Positions 1 to 7,848 of a DNA stretch of 39,783 nt are shown here, in pieces; position 1 is the stretch's first letter; the number at the start of each line of letters is the position of its first letter. The position numbers and the translations under genes are program-made. Under the pieces are notes generated by a model that had not been told where the DNA came from, did not search any database, and saw only the letters and a list, made by a program, of their open reading frames with translations. Source of the stretch: a virus; the IMG/VR virus record IMGVR_UViG_3300032144_000030, positions 1-39,783 of that record. One strand, given 5' to 3'.

Positions 1-127
1 ACGATGGATCAATGGGTGCAGATCAAGACGGCGGAAATCTCTGACAAGATCATGGCTGCGGTTGCCGCTGTGATTCTGGAAGGCACTTACACCGCCACGC
101 CGGTTACTTCGGCGGCGGCAGCATTCG
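1..127. repeat. 127-bp terminal direct repeat (copy 1)
   Basis: Bases 1-127 are identical to bases 39657-39783. Joining the copies keeps the capsid reading frame open (38079 onward into 1-555), so this is an overlap of a circular contig, not two real repeats. The non-redundant genome is 39,656 bp. A length of exactly 127 matches a common maximum assembly k-mer, so a biological terminal repeat is less likely than a circularly permuted or cohesive-ended genome assembled as a circle. Confidence 0.95.
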
Positions 128-555
128 GCGCGGAGGAACTCAAGACGCTGTGGGGGCAACTCAAGAAGTCCCCGATCAAGAACGTGATTCTTGATGGCGA
201 GTATTACGCCCGGTTCATCCCGTCCACGTTGGAGAACTTCAACGTGTTCACTGTTGGAATCCCAGGCTGGGACACGGTTGCCTTGAACACCGTCTGGACG
301 GGCGCAACAACCAACACCGTCGGCTTCGCTTGCAATCCGCAGGCGATTGTCTGCGGCATTGGCCTGCCCCTGCGCAGCGACAAGGCGAACCTTGTTTCCT
401 CGGAATCCGTTCTCAGCCTGCCCGACCTCGGCATCAGTGTCGCGGTTTACAACTGGTATTCCAACATCACCCGGACCGAGTGGGCGACCTACGACATCAT
501 GTTTGGTGCGGCTGCGAATGACGCGACCGCTGGCGTGCTCATCAAGAGCAGCTAA
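1..555 (+). CDS. Major capsid protein, C-terminal part (continues from 38079)
   Basis: This is the end of the protease-capsid fusion that starts at 38079. The frame enters from the left edge with no start needed; the ATG at 4 is internal (residue 528 of 710). Visible here is a capsid-like C-terminal domain with beta-rich segments, ending in residues VLIKSS before TAA. A perfect 12-bp inverted repeat follows nine bases after the stop, and the gene for a small head protein comes next at 608. The role, by family knowledge, is the shell subunit of an HK97-type head. It should be read with the 38079 entry as one gene. Confidence 0.85.
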   Translation, partial: TMDQWVQIKTAEISDKIMAAVAAVILEGTYTATPVTSAAAAFGAEELKTLWGQLKKSPIKNVILDGEYYARFIPSTLENFNVFTVGIPGWDTVALNTVWTGATTNTVGFACNPQAIVCGIGLPLRSDKANLVSSESVLSLPDLGISVAVYNWYSNITRTEWATYDIMFGAAANDATAGVLIKSS

Positions 556-563
556 CCCGGTTC

Positions 564-597
564 GCAGCGGGTGAAGTCCGTTTGATTCACCCGCTGC
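564..597 (+). terminator. Perfect 12-bp inverted repeat after the capsid gene
   Basis: Arms GCAGCGGGTGAA (564-575) and TTCACCCGCTGC (586-597) pair perfectly around a 10-base loop. There is no T-run after it, so it is not a textbook intrinsic terminator. It could be a partial terminator, an mRNA 3' stabiliser or a processing signal that sets capsid message apart from the genes downstream. Confidence 0.6.
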
Positions 598-607
598 ACT
601 TCACCAC

Positions 608-853
608 ATGAAAACCATTGTCTTGGGTTACGCGAACGAGAAGGCCACCGGGCCGGCGACTGTCATTGCCGGGCCGGAAGTTTCCATCGCGGACCAGATC
701 AAACTCATCACCGGAATAAAACGCAGCAACGAATACCCGAAGGGCGTTGTGCGTGCCGAATTTTGCGAACTGATTTCGCGAAACGTTGGCATCCAGATCA
801 ACCGCCCCGCCGCCAAACCCGTCGAAACCAAATCCAAATCCAAACAGCCATGA
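608..853 (+). CDS. Small hypothetical head-region protein
   Basis: An 81-residue soluble protein directly downstream of the capsid gene. The first half resembles a short winged or beta fold (VIAGPEVSIADQIKLIT), followed by a helical part (RAEFCELISRN) and a basic, low-complexity tail rich in K, S and P. I do not recognise the family. Its position suggests a head-decoration or head-completion role, which is inference. There is no clear Shine-Dalgarno before the ATG. The stop shares ATGA with the next gene at 850, so the two are probably translationally coupled. Confidence 0.7.
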   Translation: MKTIVLGYANEKATGPATVIAGPEVSIADQIKLITGIKRSNEYPKGVVRAEFCELISRNVGIQINRPAAKPVETKSKSKQP

Positions 854-1290
854 AAAAAATCCTGTCTCTCATTGCCGCGTGCTCCATGCTCGCGGTCTTC
901 AACACTCACGCGGAGGACGCTGTATATGCGCCCGTGACGCTCGTCGCGAGCGGATCAGCCACTTGCGCCGCCATCTCTGCCACCAATGTTTCGAAGCTCA
1001 TCGACTGCCGCAAGCAATCGACTGTCGCTTTGCAAATCTCGCAGATGGCCGACGCGACCGGCGCGCACACCACGCGCTACATCTTCGCGCCGAGCGTTGA
1101 TGGCACGACGTTCGACAACAAAGCCCTGCAAGCAGTTGACATCTCCTTCAACGGCGTTACCGCGCAGGTCATTGTCACGAACATACCATCCAACGGCGCG
1201 GGGTATTTGAGATTGAGTGTCATAACCAACCTCACCGCCACCATCAACACGACGAACATCATCGTGAAATACGGACTCAAGATTCCGTAA
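850..1290 (+). CDS. Exported beta-sandwich protein (signal peptide)
   Basis: A 146-residue protein that begins with a clear Sec signal peptide: MKK, a hydrophobic core (ILSLIAACSMLAVF) and a probable cleavage after NTHA. The mature part is beta-rich with the motif F-x-x-S-x-DGT near residue 85. The same motif and similar layout occur in the exported protein at 18033, so the two look like paralogues placed at opposite ends of the virion gene block. The start at 850 is chosen because it overlaps the upstream stop as ATGA and begins the signal peptide. The function is unknown; a periplasmic or surface role is inferred from the signal peptide. Confidence 0.75.
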   Translation: MKKILSLIAACSMLAVFNTHAEDAVYAPVTLVASGSATCAAISATNVSKLIDCRKQSTVALQISQMADATGAHTTRYIFAPSVDGTTFDNKALQAVDISFNGVTAQVIVTNIPSNGAGYLRLSVITNLTATINTTNIIVKYGLKIP

Positions 1291-1292
1291 CC

Positions 1293-1625
1293 ATGTCCCT
1301 CGCCTCAGATGCAATCGCTCTCACGTCGTCGGCATGGAATACCATCCATGCCGACGTGTGGGGCATTGTTTCTGGCACTCTGGCGGGAACTTCGTTCGAG
1401 GGCGATGCGCAGACTGAAGCGCCCGTCATTCTCAACACCGACCTCGGGGAAGATGCCCGTGAAAAGACCGTTCTGTTTTGCTTTCGCCCCGCCCCGGAAA
1501 TTGGTCGCGGCATAATCATCAGCGGACTGGGGGCAACGTGGCGAATCGTGGACCGTGAAGATAATCCTGCAAACTCGCGGGTCAAATTCGAGATTCTTAA
1601 AATCGCAGCGAGGGACAATCAATGA
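1293..1625 (+). CDS. Putative head-tail joining protein
   Basis: A 110-residue cytoplasmic protein with no signal peptide. The C-terminal half (GRGIIISGLGATWRIVDRED, then a strand ending in FEILKI) resembles the beta-barrel of small head-closure or stopper proteins, which carry a G-x-x-Y/W-x-V strand and a final L-x-L strand. This is a fold-level impression, not a firm family match. It is placed between capsid and fibre genes, two bases after the previous stop, and shares ATGA with the fibre gene at 1622. Confidence 0.55.
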   Translation: MSLASDAIALTSSAWNTIHADVWGIVSGTLAGTSFEGDAQTEAPVILNTDLGEDAREKTVLFCFRPAPEIGRGIIISGLGATWRIVDREDNPANSRVKFEILKIAARDNQ

Positions 1626-3973
1626 CCATCCGACTTCTACTTTCGATTTTTCTCGCCTCCGCGTTTTCAGCATCGGCGGCGAACGTGCGGACTTATTTCG
1701 TCAACCCGGACGGCGACACCGCCGACACGAATATCTATTTCATCACCGCGATTGGTAGCAACGTCCTCAGCGGTGGAGGAGTCATTACGCGTGGTGTCCC
1801 GTTGCGCGTCACTCCCCGCAGCGACGGCGTTGCAACCAATAGTCTCAGCATCGGTCATTACGCCATCAGTAATCGCTTTCTCGGGCAGGGCTTGGTGATG
1901 CGCGTCCCGCTGGATACCGGCTCGACGGTTTACGATTACACCAACCTGCTCATCAGTGGCTACAACACCTTCGTCACGATTGAACACGGCACGAATGATG
2001 TGGTGACATCAAACGAGATCACCAACGCGCTTGGATATGTTCCGGCGCAAGGTATTGAGACGACGAACAATCTTGCAGGCAAGGCAGGCACAAACGAGAC
2101 GCGGGCAATCATCTTCACCAATTCAGCCAACACTTTCGGCGGGGACGGCGCGGCGCTTACCGGGATTCCGCAAGCCGGTGTGTCCGGCCTGCCGGCGGCG
2201 CTCGGGGCGAAGGCGAACACCAACACGCCGGTCCTTTATTACCCGACCATCTACGGCATCAACACGAACCTGCCCTATTCCTCGAACCTGAACATTTTCC
2301 GGACGTTCGTGCCGCTCACGAATCATTACGCCGGCCGGCTGGCTTACAATGAGTGGTGGACCTACGGCTCGCAGACGGACAATGGCGAGGGCATTTATAG
2401 TCGTGGCTGGAACCACAGCCCCACCGGCCACATTGACACGAATTTTCACAGCTTCCTGGAAAATGTGGAATTGAACTGGGATCCCAGTGCGCCGTCCGCC
2501 GACCGCCAGATTGAATACTACCTCGAATTTACGCCGCGTTCCAACGGGTCTCCAGCGCGCGTCTTCGGTTTGACCCTGGAAACCAACTTCATGGATGCCC
2601 GCTTCAACGCGGATTATTTCGGGGTGGCGGATCCTTATTCCAACATCCCCTCATTCTCGGTGGACCCGGCTCGCGACAACGATTCCGCAGTCATGATCTT
2701 GAAGGGCATCTTCAAGGTGCGCACCAATGCCGCGAGCGGCGGGCAGGTGGTGTTGGAGGGCGGGCAACTTCAGCACACCGTGCCGAGCGGATTCACGGCG
2801 TCCTTCGTGGTCAGTGGCGTGGATTGGGACAACGGCCAGGGCGTGCGCCCGGATTTCTTCCTCCACAGCACCGGCACGAGCAAGGCGTGGACAACGACGG
2901 GTTTCACCAACATCAACTTCACGCGGGCGGCGCTGGCCTTGAGCAACGGCACGCCCTCGCGCGTGATGATGTTTGCCGCTGGAAGCCTCGTCACCAATGT
3001 TGGACACGCAGACATTCTCAAGGGCGACGGATCGGCGGCGGTTTCCGGCACGGACTACACCACGTTGGCGCAGTTGCAGGACTCCACCAACACCAGCCGG
3101 ATTACTTTTGACGCCGAATGGGACAGCATCGGCGAAATCGAAACCGCCATCGGCGCAGCAAACATCCTCCTTGAAACCGAGATTGATGCGTCGTCGGAAC
3201 TCGCAGCCTTGATGGATGACGAGACAGGTAGCGGTGGATTGGTTTTCAGCAACGCGCCATCAATTCGCAATCCATCAATCGCCGGCACGCTCTACGCTGA
3301 CGCGCTTGAAGCCACCAACGGCAGCGCAATGACGCTGACCGCTGGCGGTGTGACGATGACGATCGGCAGCGGCGCGGTATCGGTTGGGACTCCTTACTAT
3401 TTCAGTCAGGTGGTCAACCCATACAACGCGACCACCTGGAACGGCAGCACACGGCTGGCGACGGAAGACGACGTGCGCGACAAGATTGAATCCATGTCGG
3501 TTTCAAGCGGGTATCACGGATGGGAAACGAACACAGCGGCGGCGAACAGTTACAAATCGACAAACAATATCTCCACCGATGGAAATTACGGCATCGGCGG
3601 CAATCTCAACATCACCGGCTCGCTCGTCGGCAACGGTGGCGGCTTGACGAATCTGCAAAACACCGCCGTCCAATATCCGACCAACGTCGCCGCGAGTGCG
3701 ACCACGCCCGCCTTCAGTTTGACGGGCGGCGTCGTCTATCAAGACTTGAGCACGAACGCCACGTTTCAATTCCTCGCTCCGTCCGGTATCAGCACGACGA
3801 ACTATCAGACGTGCGTGAAGCTTGTCACTAATTCCCTCGGCACGCTCATAGCTATGATTGCCCCGGCGAACTGCCACACGCAGGGCACATGGAACGCCAC
3901 CAGCGTTACGGCCGTGACCTTCTTCAACAACGCAGGCCGATGGACAAACGCAATCGCAACCCCGTTATGGTAA
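1622..3973 (+). CDS. Tail-fibre-like protein with an N-terminal signal peptide
   Basis: A 783-residue beta-rich protein. Residues 1-20 form a typical Sec signal (MTIRLLLSIFLASAFSASA, then ANV). The rest carries phage fibre signatures: ITNALGYVPAQ near residue 135, DDETGSGGLVF near 532, WNGSTRLATEDDVRDKIES near 607, and NGGGLTNL-type and GDGAALTGI-type turns that recur in trimeric fibre shafts. These motifs are well known in tail fibres that bind host receptors. A Sec signal on such a protein is odd, because virion proteins normally assemble in the cytoplasm. Alternatives are a surface or periplasmic fibre, or a hydrophobic helix used as a virion anchor. The start shares ATGA with 1293-1625. 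Confidence 0.8.
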   Translation: MTIRLLLSIFLASAFSASAANVRTYFVNPDGDTADTNIYFITAIGSNVLSGGGVITRGVPLRVTPRSDGVATNSLSIGHYAISNRFLGQGLVMRVPLDTGSTVYDYTNLLISGYNTFVTIEHGTNDVVTSNEITNALGYVPAQGIETTNNLAGKAGTNETRAIIFTNSANTFGGDGAALTGIPQAGVSGLPAALGAKANTNTPVLYYPTIYGINTNLPYSSNLNIFRTFVPLTNHYAGRLAYNEWWTYGSQTDNGEGIYSRGWNHSPTGHIDTNFHSFLENVELNWDPSAPSADRQIEYYLEFTPRSNGSPARVFGLTLETNFMDARFNADYFGVADPYSNIPSFSVDPARDNDSAVMILKGIFKVRTNAASGGQVVLEGGQLQHTVPSGFTASFVVSGVDWDNGQGVRPDFFLHSTGTSKAWTTTGFTNINFTRAALALSNGTPSRVMMFAAGSLVTNVGHADILKGDGSAAVSGTDYTTLAQLQDSTNTSRITFDAEWDSIGEIETAIGAANILLETEIDASSELAALMDDETGSGGLVFSNAPSIRNPSIAGTLYADALEATNGSAMTLTAGGVTMTIGSGAVSVGTPYYFSQVVNPYNATTWNGSTRLATEDDVRDKIESMSVSSGYHGWETNTAAANSYKSTNNISTDGNYGIGGNLNITGSLVGNGGGLTNLQNTAVQYPTNVAASATTPAFSLTGGVVYQDLSTNATFQFLAPSGISTTNYQTCVKLVTNSLGTLIAMIAPANCHTQGTWNATSVTAVTFFNNAGRWTNAIATPLW

Positions 3974-4560
3974 AAATCATCGCATCGCTTTCACTCTGTT
4001 TTTTGACACTGCTCGCGCTCGGGCAGGCGTTCACACTCTCAGATACTGCATGGCTTGGGCAGCGCGTGGCGATTCCGGCGGGTGGTGGTCCTGACGCTTG
4101 GTATGACATTGAAGTGTCCGCAAACCGGGACACGCTTGCGGCGTATGTGCCGGCCTCGGAATACGTTTCGGCGGTGGTAACTGTTTCGCAAGCAGGGACG
4201 GCGACAAAGGCGCGGGTCTTCTCGAATAATTTTGGAGGCACAACCCAGAATATAAAAATGGCTCTTTACGCTTCCGGCGGCGGCGCTCCGATCGCAAGCG
4301 GGACGGTTTCGATTCTGAGCACGGATGACGACGTTTACAAAGAAATCACGTTCGACACCCCCGTTGCGGTCACGGCGACGACTTATATTCTGGCGTGGTG
4401 TGCCGACTCGGCAAATGTGGGCTGGTACCACAATGCGGGAGTCGGGGCGACCGATATTTACACGGGAGTCGGTTACTCGGGCTTCCCTGAGAACCCATTG
4501 GACACGCCGACGTTCCCCGACCTTTCGAGAAATGCCTGTGTGAGCCTATACGTTGACTGA
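3967..4560 (+). CDS. Exported hypothetical protein (beta-sandwich)
   Basis: A 197-residue protein. MVK followed by IIASLSLCFLTLLALGQA is a clear signal peptide. The mature part is rich in aromatic residues and strands (W-x-x-Q-R-V, A-L-Y-A-S-G-G-G, I-L-A-W-C-A-D-S) and resembles a jelly-roll or choice-of-anchor type carbohydrate-binding domain, with the layout surface protein, ALY-x-S-x-G, then a late ILAW-type strand. That is a fold guess. The start overlaps the stop of the fibre gene by seven bases and the stop overlaps the next start as TGATG. Exported and possibly sugar-binding, by inference. Confidence 0.7.
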   Translation: MVKIIASLSLCFLTLLALGQAFTLSDTAWLGQRVAIPAGGGPDAWYDIEVSANRDTLAAYVPASEYVSAVVTVSQAGTATKARVFSNNFGGTTQNIKMALYASGGGAPIASGTVSILSTDDDVYKEITFDTPVAVTATTYILAWCADSANVGWYHNAGVGATDIYTGVGYSGFPENPLDTPTFPDLSRNACVSLYVD

Positions 4561-7043
4561 TGACAACCCCGCAAAAACATGCTAGAGGTAAAGTCCATGA
4601 AGACTTACCTGCCTGCGCTGGACGCGACCGAACCGATCTGGGTTGGCTGCTACATTGCCGCCGTGTTGTTCGGTCTGGTCTGCGCGGGCTTCTTGGTTTG
4701 GCGATCGCGGCGGCGCTCCTGAGTTCCGCCTTCGCCGCGTCTGATTCTTACCTCGCTTACTCCGTCACGAACTGGCACGGCGCGGGCAACTCGGATCGCA
4801 GCTATCTCGCGGTTGCCGGCGACAGTATTCCTCTGAGCTACACGGAGGTTGGTGGCGGCAGTGTCACGATTCTGAGTGCCACGCTCATTGCGCAACTCAG
4901 CGAAACGGGCATGTCCTCCACGAACACCGCCGTTGCAGGCGAGAAATACGAGGAGATTTACCCACGCGCAACCAACGTTCTCGCGCAACGGCGTCCGCGC
5001 TTCCTCGTCGTCTCCGCTCCGCACAACACGATTGTAGATGCGTTCAACGTGCCGGCGCAGTCGTGGTCTTGGTGGCTCTCGACGAACAACGCCCTCCTCG
5101 CTCAGTGTCAGGCGAGCAATACGTTTCTGTTGATGATCGAAGCGATTCCGAACAACGCGGACACCCACGCCAAGCTGACGAATTGGAATTGGAATCTGAA
5201 TCTTTGGGTGGCGACGAACACGGGCGTAGCAGCCACAACCGGGTTGTTCGACATCATGAAAGACCCCGGTTCGCCCATGACGATGTTGGACGCCTACGAT
5301 TTTGACGGGCGGCACATGACGCTGGTCGGGCAGACGCAATACTGCCGCGTCGTGCTCACGAATCTGATTGCGGCCGTGAAGAAAAACGCGGCCTCGGCAT
5401 CACGGGCGGACGTGGGCTCGGCTTACGCGCAGGCCCGCTACGGGGACACGCTGATAATCCCAGCCGGCACGGCCTCTTGGGACACGACCTTGAGCGTGAC
5501 CAATCCCATCAACATCACTGGCGCGGGCGCGACCACGCGGCTGCTTTGCGACAGCAACACGCCACTGTTCGACTTCACCCTGTCCGGCTACATCAACCGG
5601 ACGCAGAAGGTTTCCAACTTGAAGTTTGATGCGGGAACAACGCCGTCAACGGCGGCGTGGTGGTATATCCGGGACTGCAACACCAACAACAATCGCATGA
5701 TGGTGTCGAATATGTTTTACACGAACACGACCGCCCCTTGCCCGTTCGTGCTCGGTGCGGTGGGTGTGATGACCTCAAACCGTTGGGACATTACCTCCGG
5801 CATCGGGCTTTACATATATCACCAGAATTGGAACGGCGAACTCTACTCGCGTGGCTCGTTTTATGATCCGGTGGATTACAACTCGGACGAGTTTTGGATT
5901 GTGGAAGGCTCGGTCATCAATGGCAGCGGCGCGGCCTACGCCTTCACGGACGCCTATCGCGGCGCTCGCTACTGGGTTCGTTACTCGCATCTGACCAATC
6001 GCTGGCTTGAAGCGCATGGCACAGAGAGCGGATTTGTGGGCGGCACGCGGGCCGTCGTGAGCGATCACAACATTTTTCACGGCGACGGCTCCAGCACTTA
6101 CGCGCACAACATGCGGAGCGCCACTTTGATTGCGTTCTCGAATCGCGTTCACAACGCCGGCAGCGCGGCGAACTTTGGACACCTTGACTCGTATCGCAAA
6201 ACCGTGCTTGCCGAGCCGTGGGGCGCGGCGACGGGTGAGAATCCGATAGATGGCAACGACGCCACGATCTACGCGCACGGGCGCGCTTCTGGTGGCGGGG
6301 AAATGTATCTCGTGGACAGCACAAAAAGTTGGACGCCGATGGAATGGGTTGGATACCAGCTCGCGCGCACCAATCCACTGACCGCCGACACCACGGCGTT
6401 GACGGACTTCCGTTCGGGTTACATCACGTCGAACAGCGCGACGGTCATTCATGTGGACAACAACATCGGCGGCGCGTTTCCCGACATCGAATTTGCGGCG
6501 AGCGATGACTACCGGGTTTTGAAAGTGAATCAAGCCTTCGACCAGCCAGGCGTGAAAGACAATGTGCAGTGGACGTGGCGGAAGAACTCGGCCTTGACCG
6601 TCTCCGCCAACGTGGCCAGCGCCACGATGACCGCGCATGGCTTCAGCACGGGTGATTACATCATCGTGGGGGATTTGATTATTGCGCCCGCGTCGCTGAC
6701 GACGATGGCGCAGATCACCGTGACGGGAACGGACACCTACACCTTCCCGCTCTATACCGCCAACGGCACAGCCAGCGCGCAGTTCGAGGGCTGGGTTTAC
6801 AAAATCCTGACCTACAACCAGGGGCTGGACCCGTGCTACGAATGGGGCAACAAGCGCAGTGATGAAGCGGACCTGGACTTCGCGCCGTCCTTCGTGGCCA
6901 TTCGCGAGAACGAGCATTTCTACAACGACACGGTGAAGCCGGGTTATACCGGAATCCCGTTTCCGTGGGGCAGCACGCCAACTCCCTCAATGACCGTCTC
7001 CGGCAACGTGACGGTGGGCGGGAATGTGACCATTGGACAATGA
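4560..7043 (+). CDS. Exported spike: SGNH hydrolase plus beta-helix
   Basis: An 827-residue reading frame. A hydrophobic signal-like helix (LLGLAIAAALLSSAFA) ends near residue 60. Next comes an SGNH/GDSL hydrolase domain: block I GDSI (S89), N in SAPHNT (block III), and block V D249-G-R-H252, giving a plausible Ser-Asp-His triad for removing acetyl groups from polysaccharide. From about residue 295 a right-handed beta-helix follows (YGDTLIIPAGTASW, INITGAG, then many Asn-rich coils), as in tailspikes. The C-terminus repeats V-x-G-N-V-x-x-G. Residues 1-45 look unlike protein and lie over another small gene in a different frame, so the true start may be CTG 4680 or TTG 4698 rather than the coupled ATG at 4560. 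Role: capsule or envelope depolymerisation, inferred. Confidence 0.75.
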   Translation: MTTPQKHARGKVHEDLPACAGRDRTDLGWLLHCRRVVRSGLRGLLGLAIAAALLSSAFAASDSYLAYSVTNWHGAGNSDRSYLAVAGDSIPLSYTEVGGGSVTILSATLIAQLSETGMSSTNTAVAGEKYEEIYPRATNVLAQRRPRFLVVSAPHNTIVDAFNVPAQSWSWWLSTNNALLAQCQASNTFLLMIEAIPNNADTHAKLTNWNWNLNLWVATNTGVAATTGLFDIMKDPGSPMTMLDAYDFDGRHMTLVGQTQYCRVVLTNLIAAVKKNAASASRADVGSAYAQARYGDTLIIPAGTASWDTTLSVTNPINITGAGATTRLLCDSNTPLFDFTLSGYINRTQKVSNLKFDAGTTPSTAAWWYIRDCNTNNNRMMVSNMFYTNTTAPCPFVLGAVGVMTSNRWDITSGIGLYIYHQNWNGELYSRGSFYDPVDYNSDEFWIVEGSVINGSGAAYAFTDAYRGARYWVRYSHLTNRWLEAHGTESGFVGGTRAVVSDHNIFHGDGSSTYAHNMRSATLIAFSNRVHNAGSAANFGHLDSYRKTVLAEPWGAATGENPIDGNDATIYAHGRASGGGEMYLVDSTKSWTPMEWVGYQLARTNPLTADTTALTDFRSGYITSNSATVIHVDNNIGGAFPDIEFAASDDYRVLKVNQAFDQPGVKDNVQWTWRKNSALTVSANVASATMTAHGFSTGDYIIVGDLIIAPASLTTMAQITVTGTDTYTFPLYTANGTASAQFEGWVYKILTYNQGLDPCYEWGNKRSDEADLDFAPSFVAIRENEHFYNDTVKPGYTGIPFPWGSTPTPSMTVSGNVTVGGNVTIGQ
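4597..4722 (+). CDS. Small single-span membrane protein inside the spike gene start
   Basis: A 41-residue frame that overlaps the first 54 codons of the spike gene in another frame. It has one of the better ribosome sites in the region, GAGGT about eight bases before the ATG. The product has a short outer part, one transmembrane helix (VGCYIAAVLFGLVCAGFLV) and a basic tail WRSRRRS, which predicts C-terminus inside. Over this stretch its composition looks more like real protein than the spike frame does. It could be a holin-like or pinholin-like peptide, or a regulator of spike translation. Function unknown. Confidence 0.5.
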   Translation: MKTYLPALDATEPIWVGCYIAAVLFGLVCAGFLVWRSRRRS

Positions 7044-7228
7044 ACATCACTGACATGAAGGGAGTTTTTGCAACATGGCTAACTGGGCTGGCAACGATCA
7101 CCGCATGGCTCCCGTCCCTTGAAGCAATTCTTAGAATTGGCGCTTCGCTCGCGGCAATCTCTGCCGGTGTTTACGCGGCGATGTATTGGCGGGCGAAGAA
7201 GAAGAACATCAAAGACGCGAATGAATGA
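7040..7228 (+). CDS. Small membrane protein, holin candidate
   Basis: A 62-residue protein with two hydrophobic stretches: VFATWLTGLATITAWL, and ILRIGASLAAISAGVYAAMYW, followed by a charged tail RAKKKNIKDANE. Size, one or two membrane spans and a basic C-terminal tail fit phage holins, which form the inner-membrane lesion. The start shares ATGA with the spike stop and the gene overlaps the next membrane gene by eight bases. No endolysin gene is recognisable nearby, so the lysis assignment rests on topology alone. Confidence 0.55.
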   Translation: MNITDMKGVFATWLTGLATITAWLPSLEAILRIGASLAAISAGVYAAMYWRAKKKNIKDANE

Positions 7229-7430
7229 CGAGACACAGCAGATTTTGAAACCGACCAAAGACGACTCCCGCCTGTTCGGAATCTCGTTGCGCGGACTCAT
7301 CGCGTTGATTGTTGTGCTGACCGTGTGCGTCATGTCGGTGATTGGCGTCCTGGTAGTTGAGCCGCTTTACACACTCGCCGGCTTGATTGTCGGATTTTAT
7401 TTCGGTCAAAACCAAAGGAAAAACCCTTAA
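7221..7430 (+). CDS. Small two-span membrane protein, holin or antiholin candidate
   Basis: A 69-residue protein with a charged N-terminus (about 24 residues), a long hydrophobic helix (LIALIVVLTVCVMSVIGVLVV), a second one (LYTLAGLIVGFYFG) and a basic tail QNQRKNP. It directly follows another small membrane protein with which it overlaps, an arrangement seen for holin/antiholin pairs. The ATG at 7221 is chosen because the frame upstream belongs to the 7040 gene. Function inferred from topology and context only. Confidence 0.55.
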   Translation: MNDETQQILKPTKDDSRLFGISLRGLIALIVVLTVCVMSVIGVLVVEPLYTLAGLIVGFYFGQNQRKNP

Positions 7431-7444
7431 CCCAATAAAAAATT

Positions 7445-7846
7445 ATGGCAGGCACAAACTCAAACGCCCTCGAAAACTCCATCGTAGATCACGTCTGCGG
7501 CACGACTGACTTCACCTTCGTCGCGCAGCTTTACCTCGCGGTGTTCACCACCAATCCCGACTTTGAAACCGGCAGCGGCGGCACAGAAGCCAGCGGCGGG
7601 TCTTACGCGCGCAAGGCGATTGACTTCACGGCGGCGTCTGGCGGTGCAACGTCCAACTCTGGCGCGGTCGCATGGACAGCGGGCACTGACATTACAGCTG
7701 CCAGCTACACCGGGTATGCGGTTTACTCCGCAAGCTCGGGCGGCACGATGCGTTTTGGTGACGCGTTCGGAACAACTAAAACCCTCACGGGCGCGGGCGA
7801 CATTCTAAACTTCGCCATCGGCAGCGTCACCTACTCCACGACCTAA
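7445..7846 (+). CDS. Phage structural protein, tail-fibre-associated family
   Basis: A 133-residue protein rich in G, S, T and A. The pattern LYLAVFTTNPDFETGSGG, then GGSYARKAIDF, then WTAGTDITAASYTGYAVYSA, matches a widespread small phage virion protein (L-x-L-F/H-T-x-x-P near the start, Y-x-R in the middle, a late strand with A-x-Y-x-x-x-x-G) usually annotated as a tail fibre or minor structural protein. The leader is AT-rich (AATAAAAAATTATG) with no Shine-Dalgarno. It starts a run of virion genes after the membrane-protein pair. Confidence 0.65.
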   Translation: MAGTNSNALENSIVDHVCGTTDFTFVAQLYLAVFTTNPDFETGSGGTEASGGSYARKAIDFTAASGGATSNSGAVAWTAGTDITAASYTGYAVYSASSGGTMRFGDAFGTTKTLTGAGDILNFAIGSVTYSTT

Positions 7847-7848
7847 TC

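Noticed and set aside
1-127. Biological direct terminal repeats
   Set aside because: The repeat lies inside the capsid gene and has exactly 127 bases, as expected from assembly overlap.
5775-6917. 380-codon open frame on the minus strand
   Set aside because: It lies opposite the beta-helix of the spike, has no domain and a composition rich in R, V and H; it looks like a shadow of GC-rich coding DNA.
6965-7039. Longer version of the 7040 membrane protein
   Set aside because: The upstream codons lie in the spike gene; the ATGA-coupled ATG at 7040 gives a natural membrane protein start.
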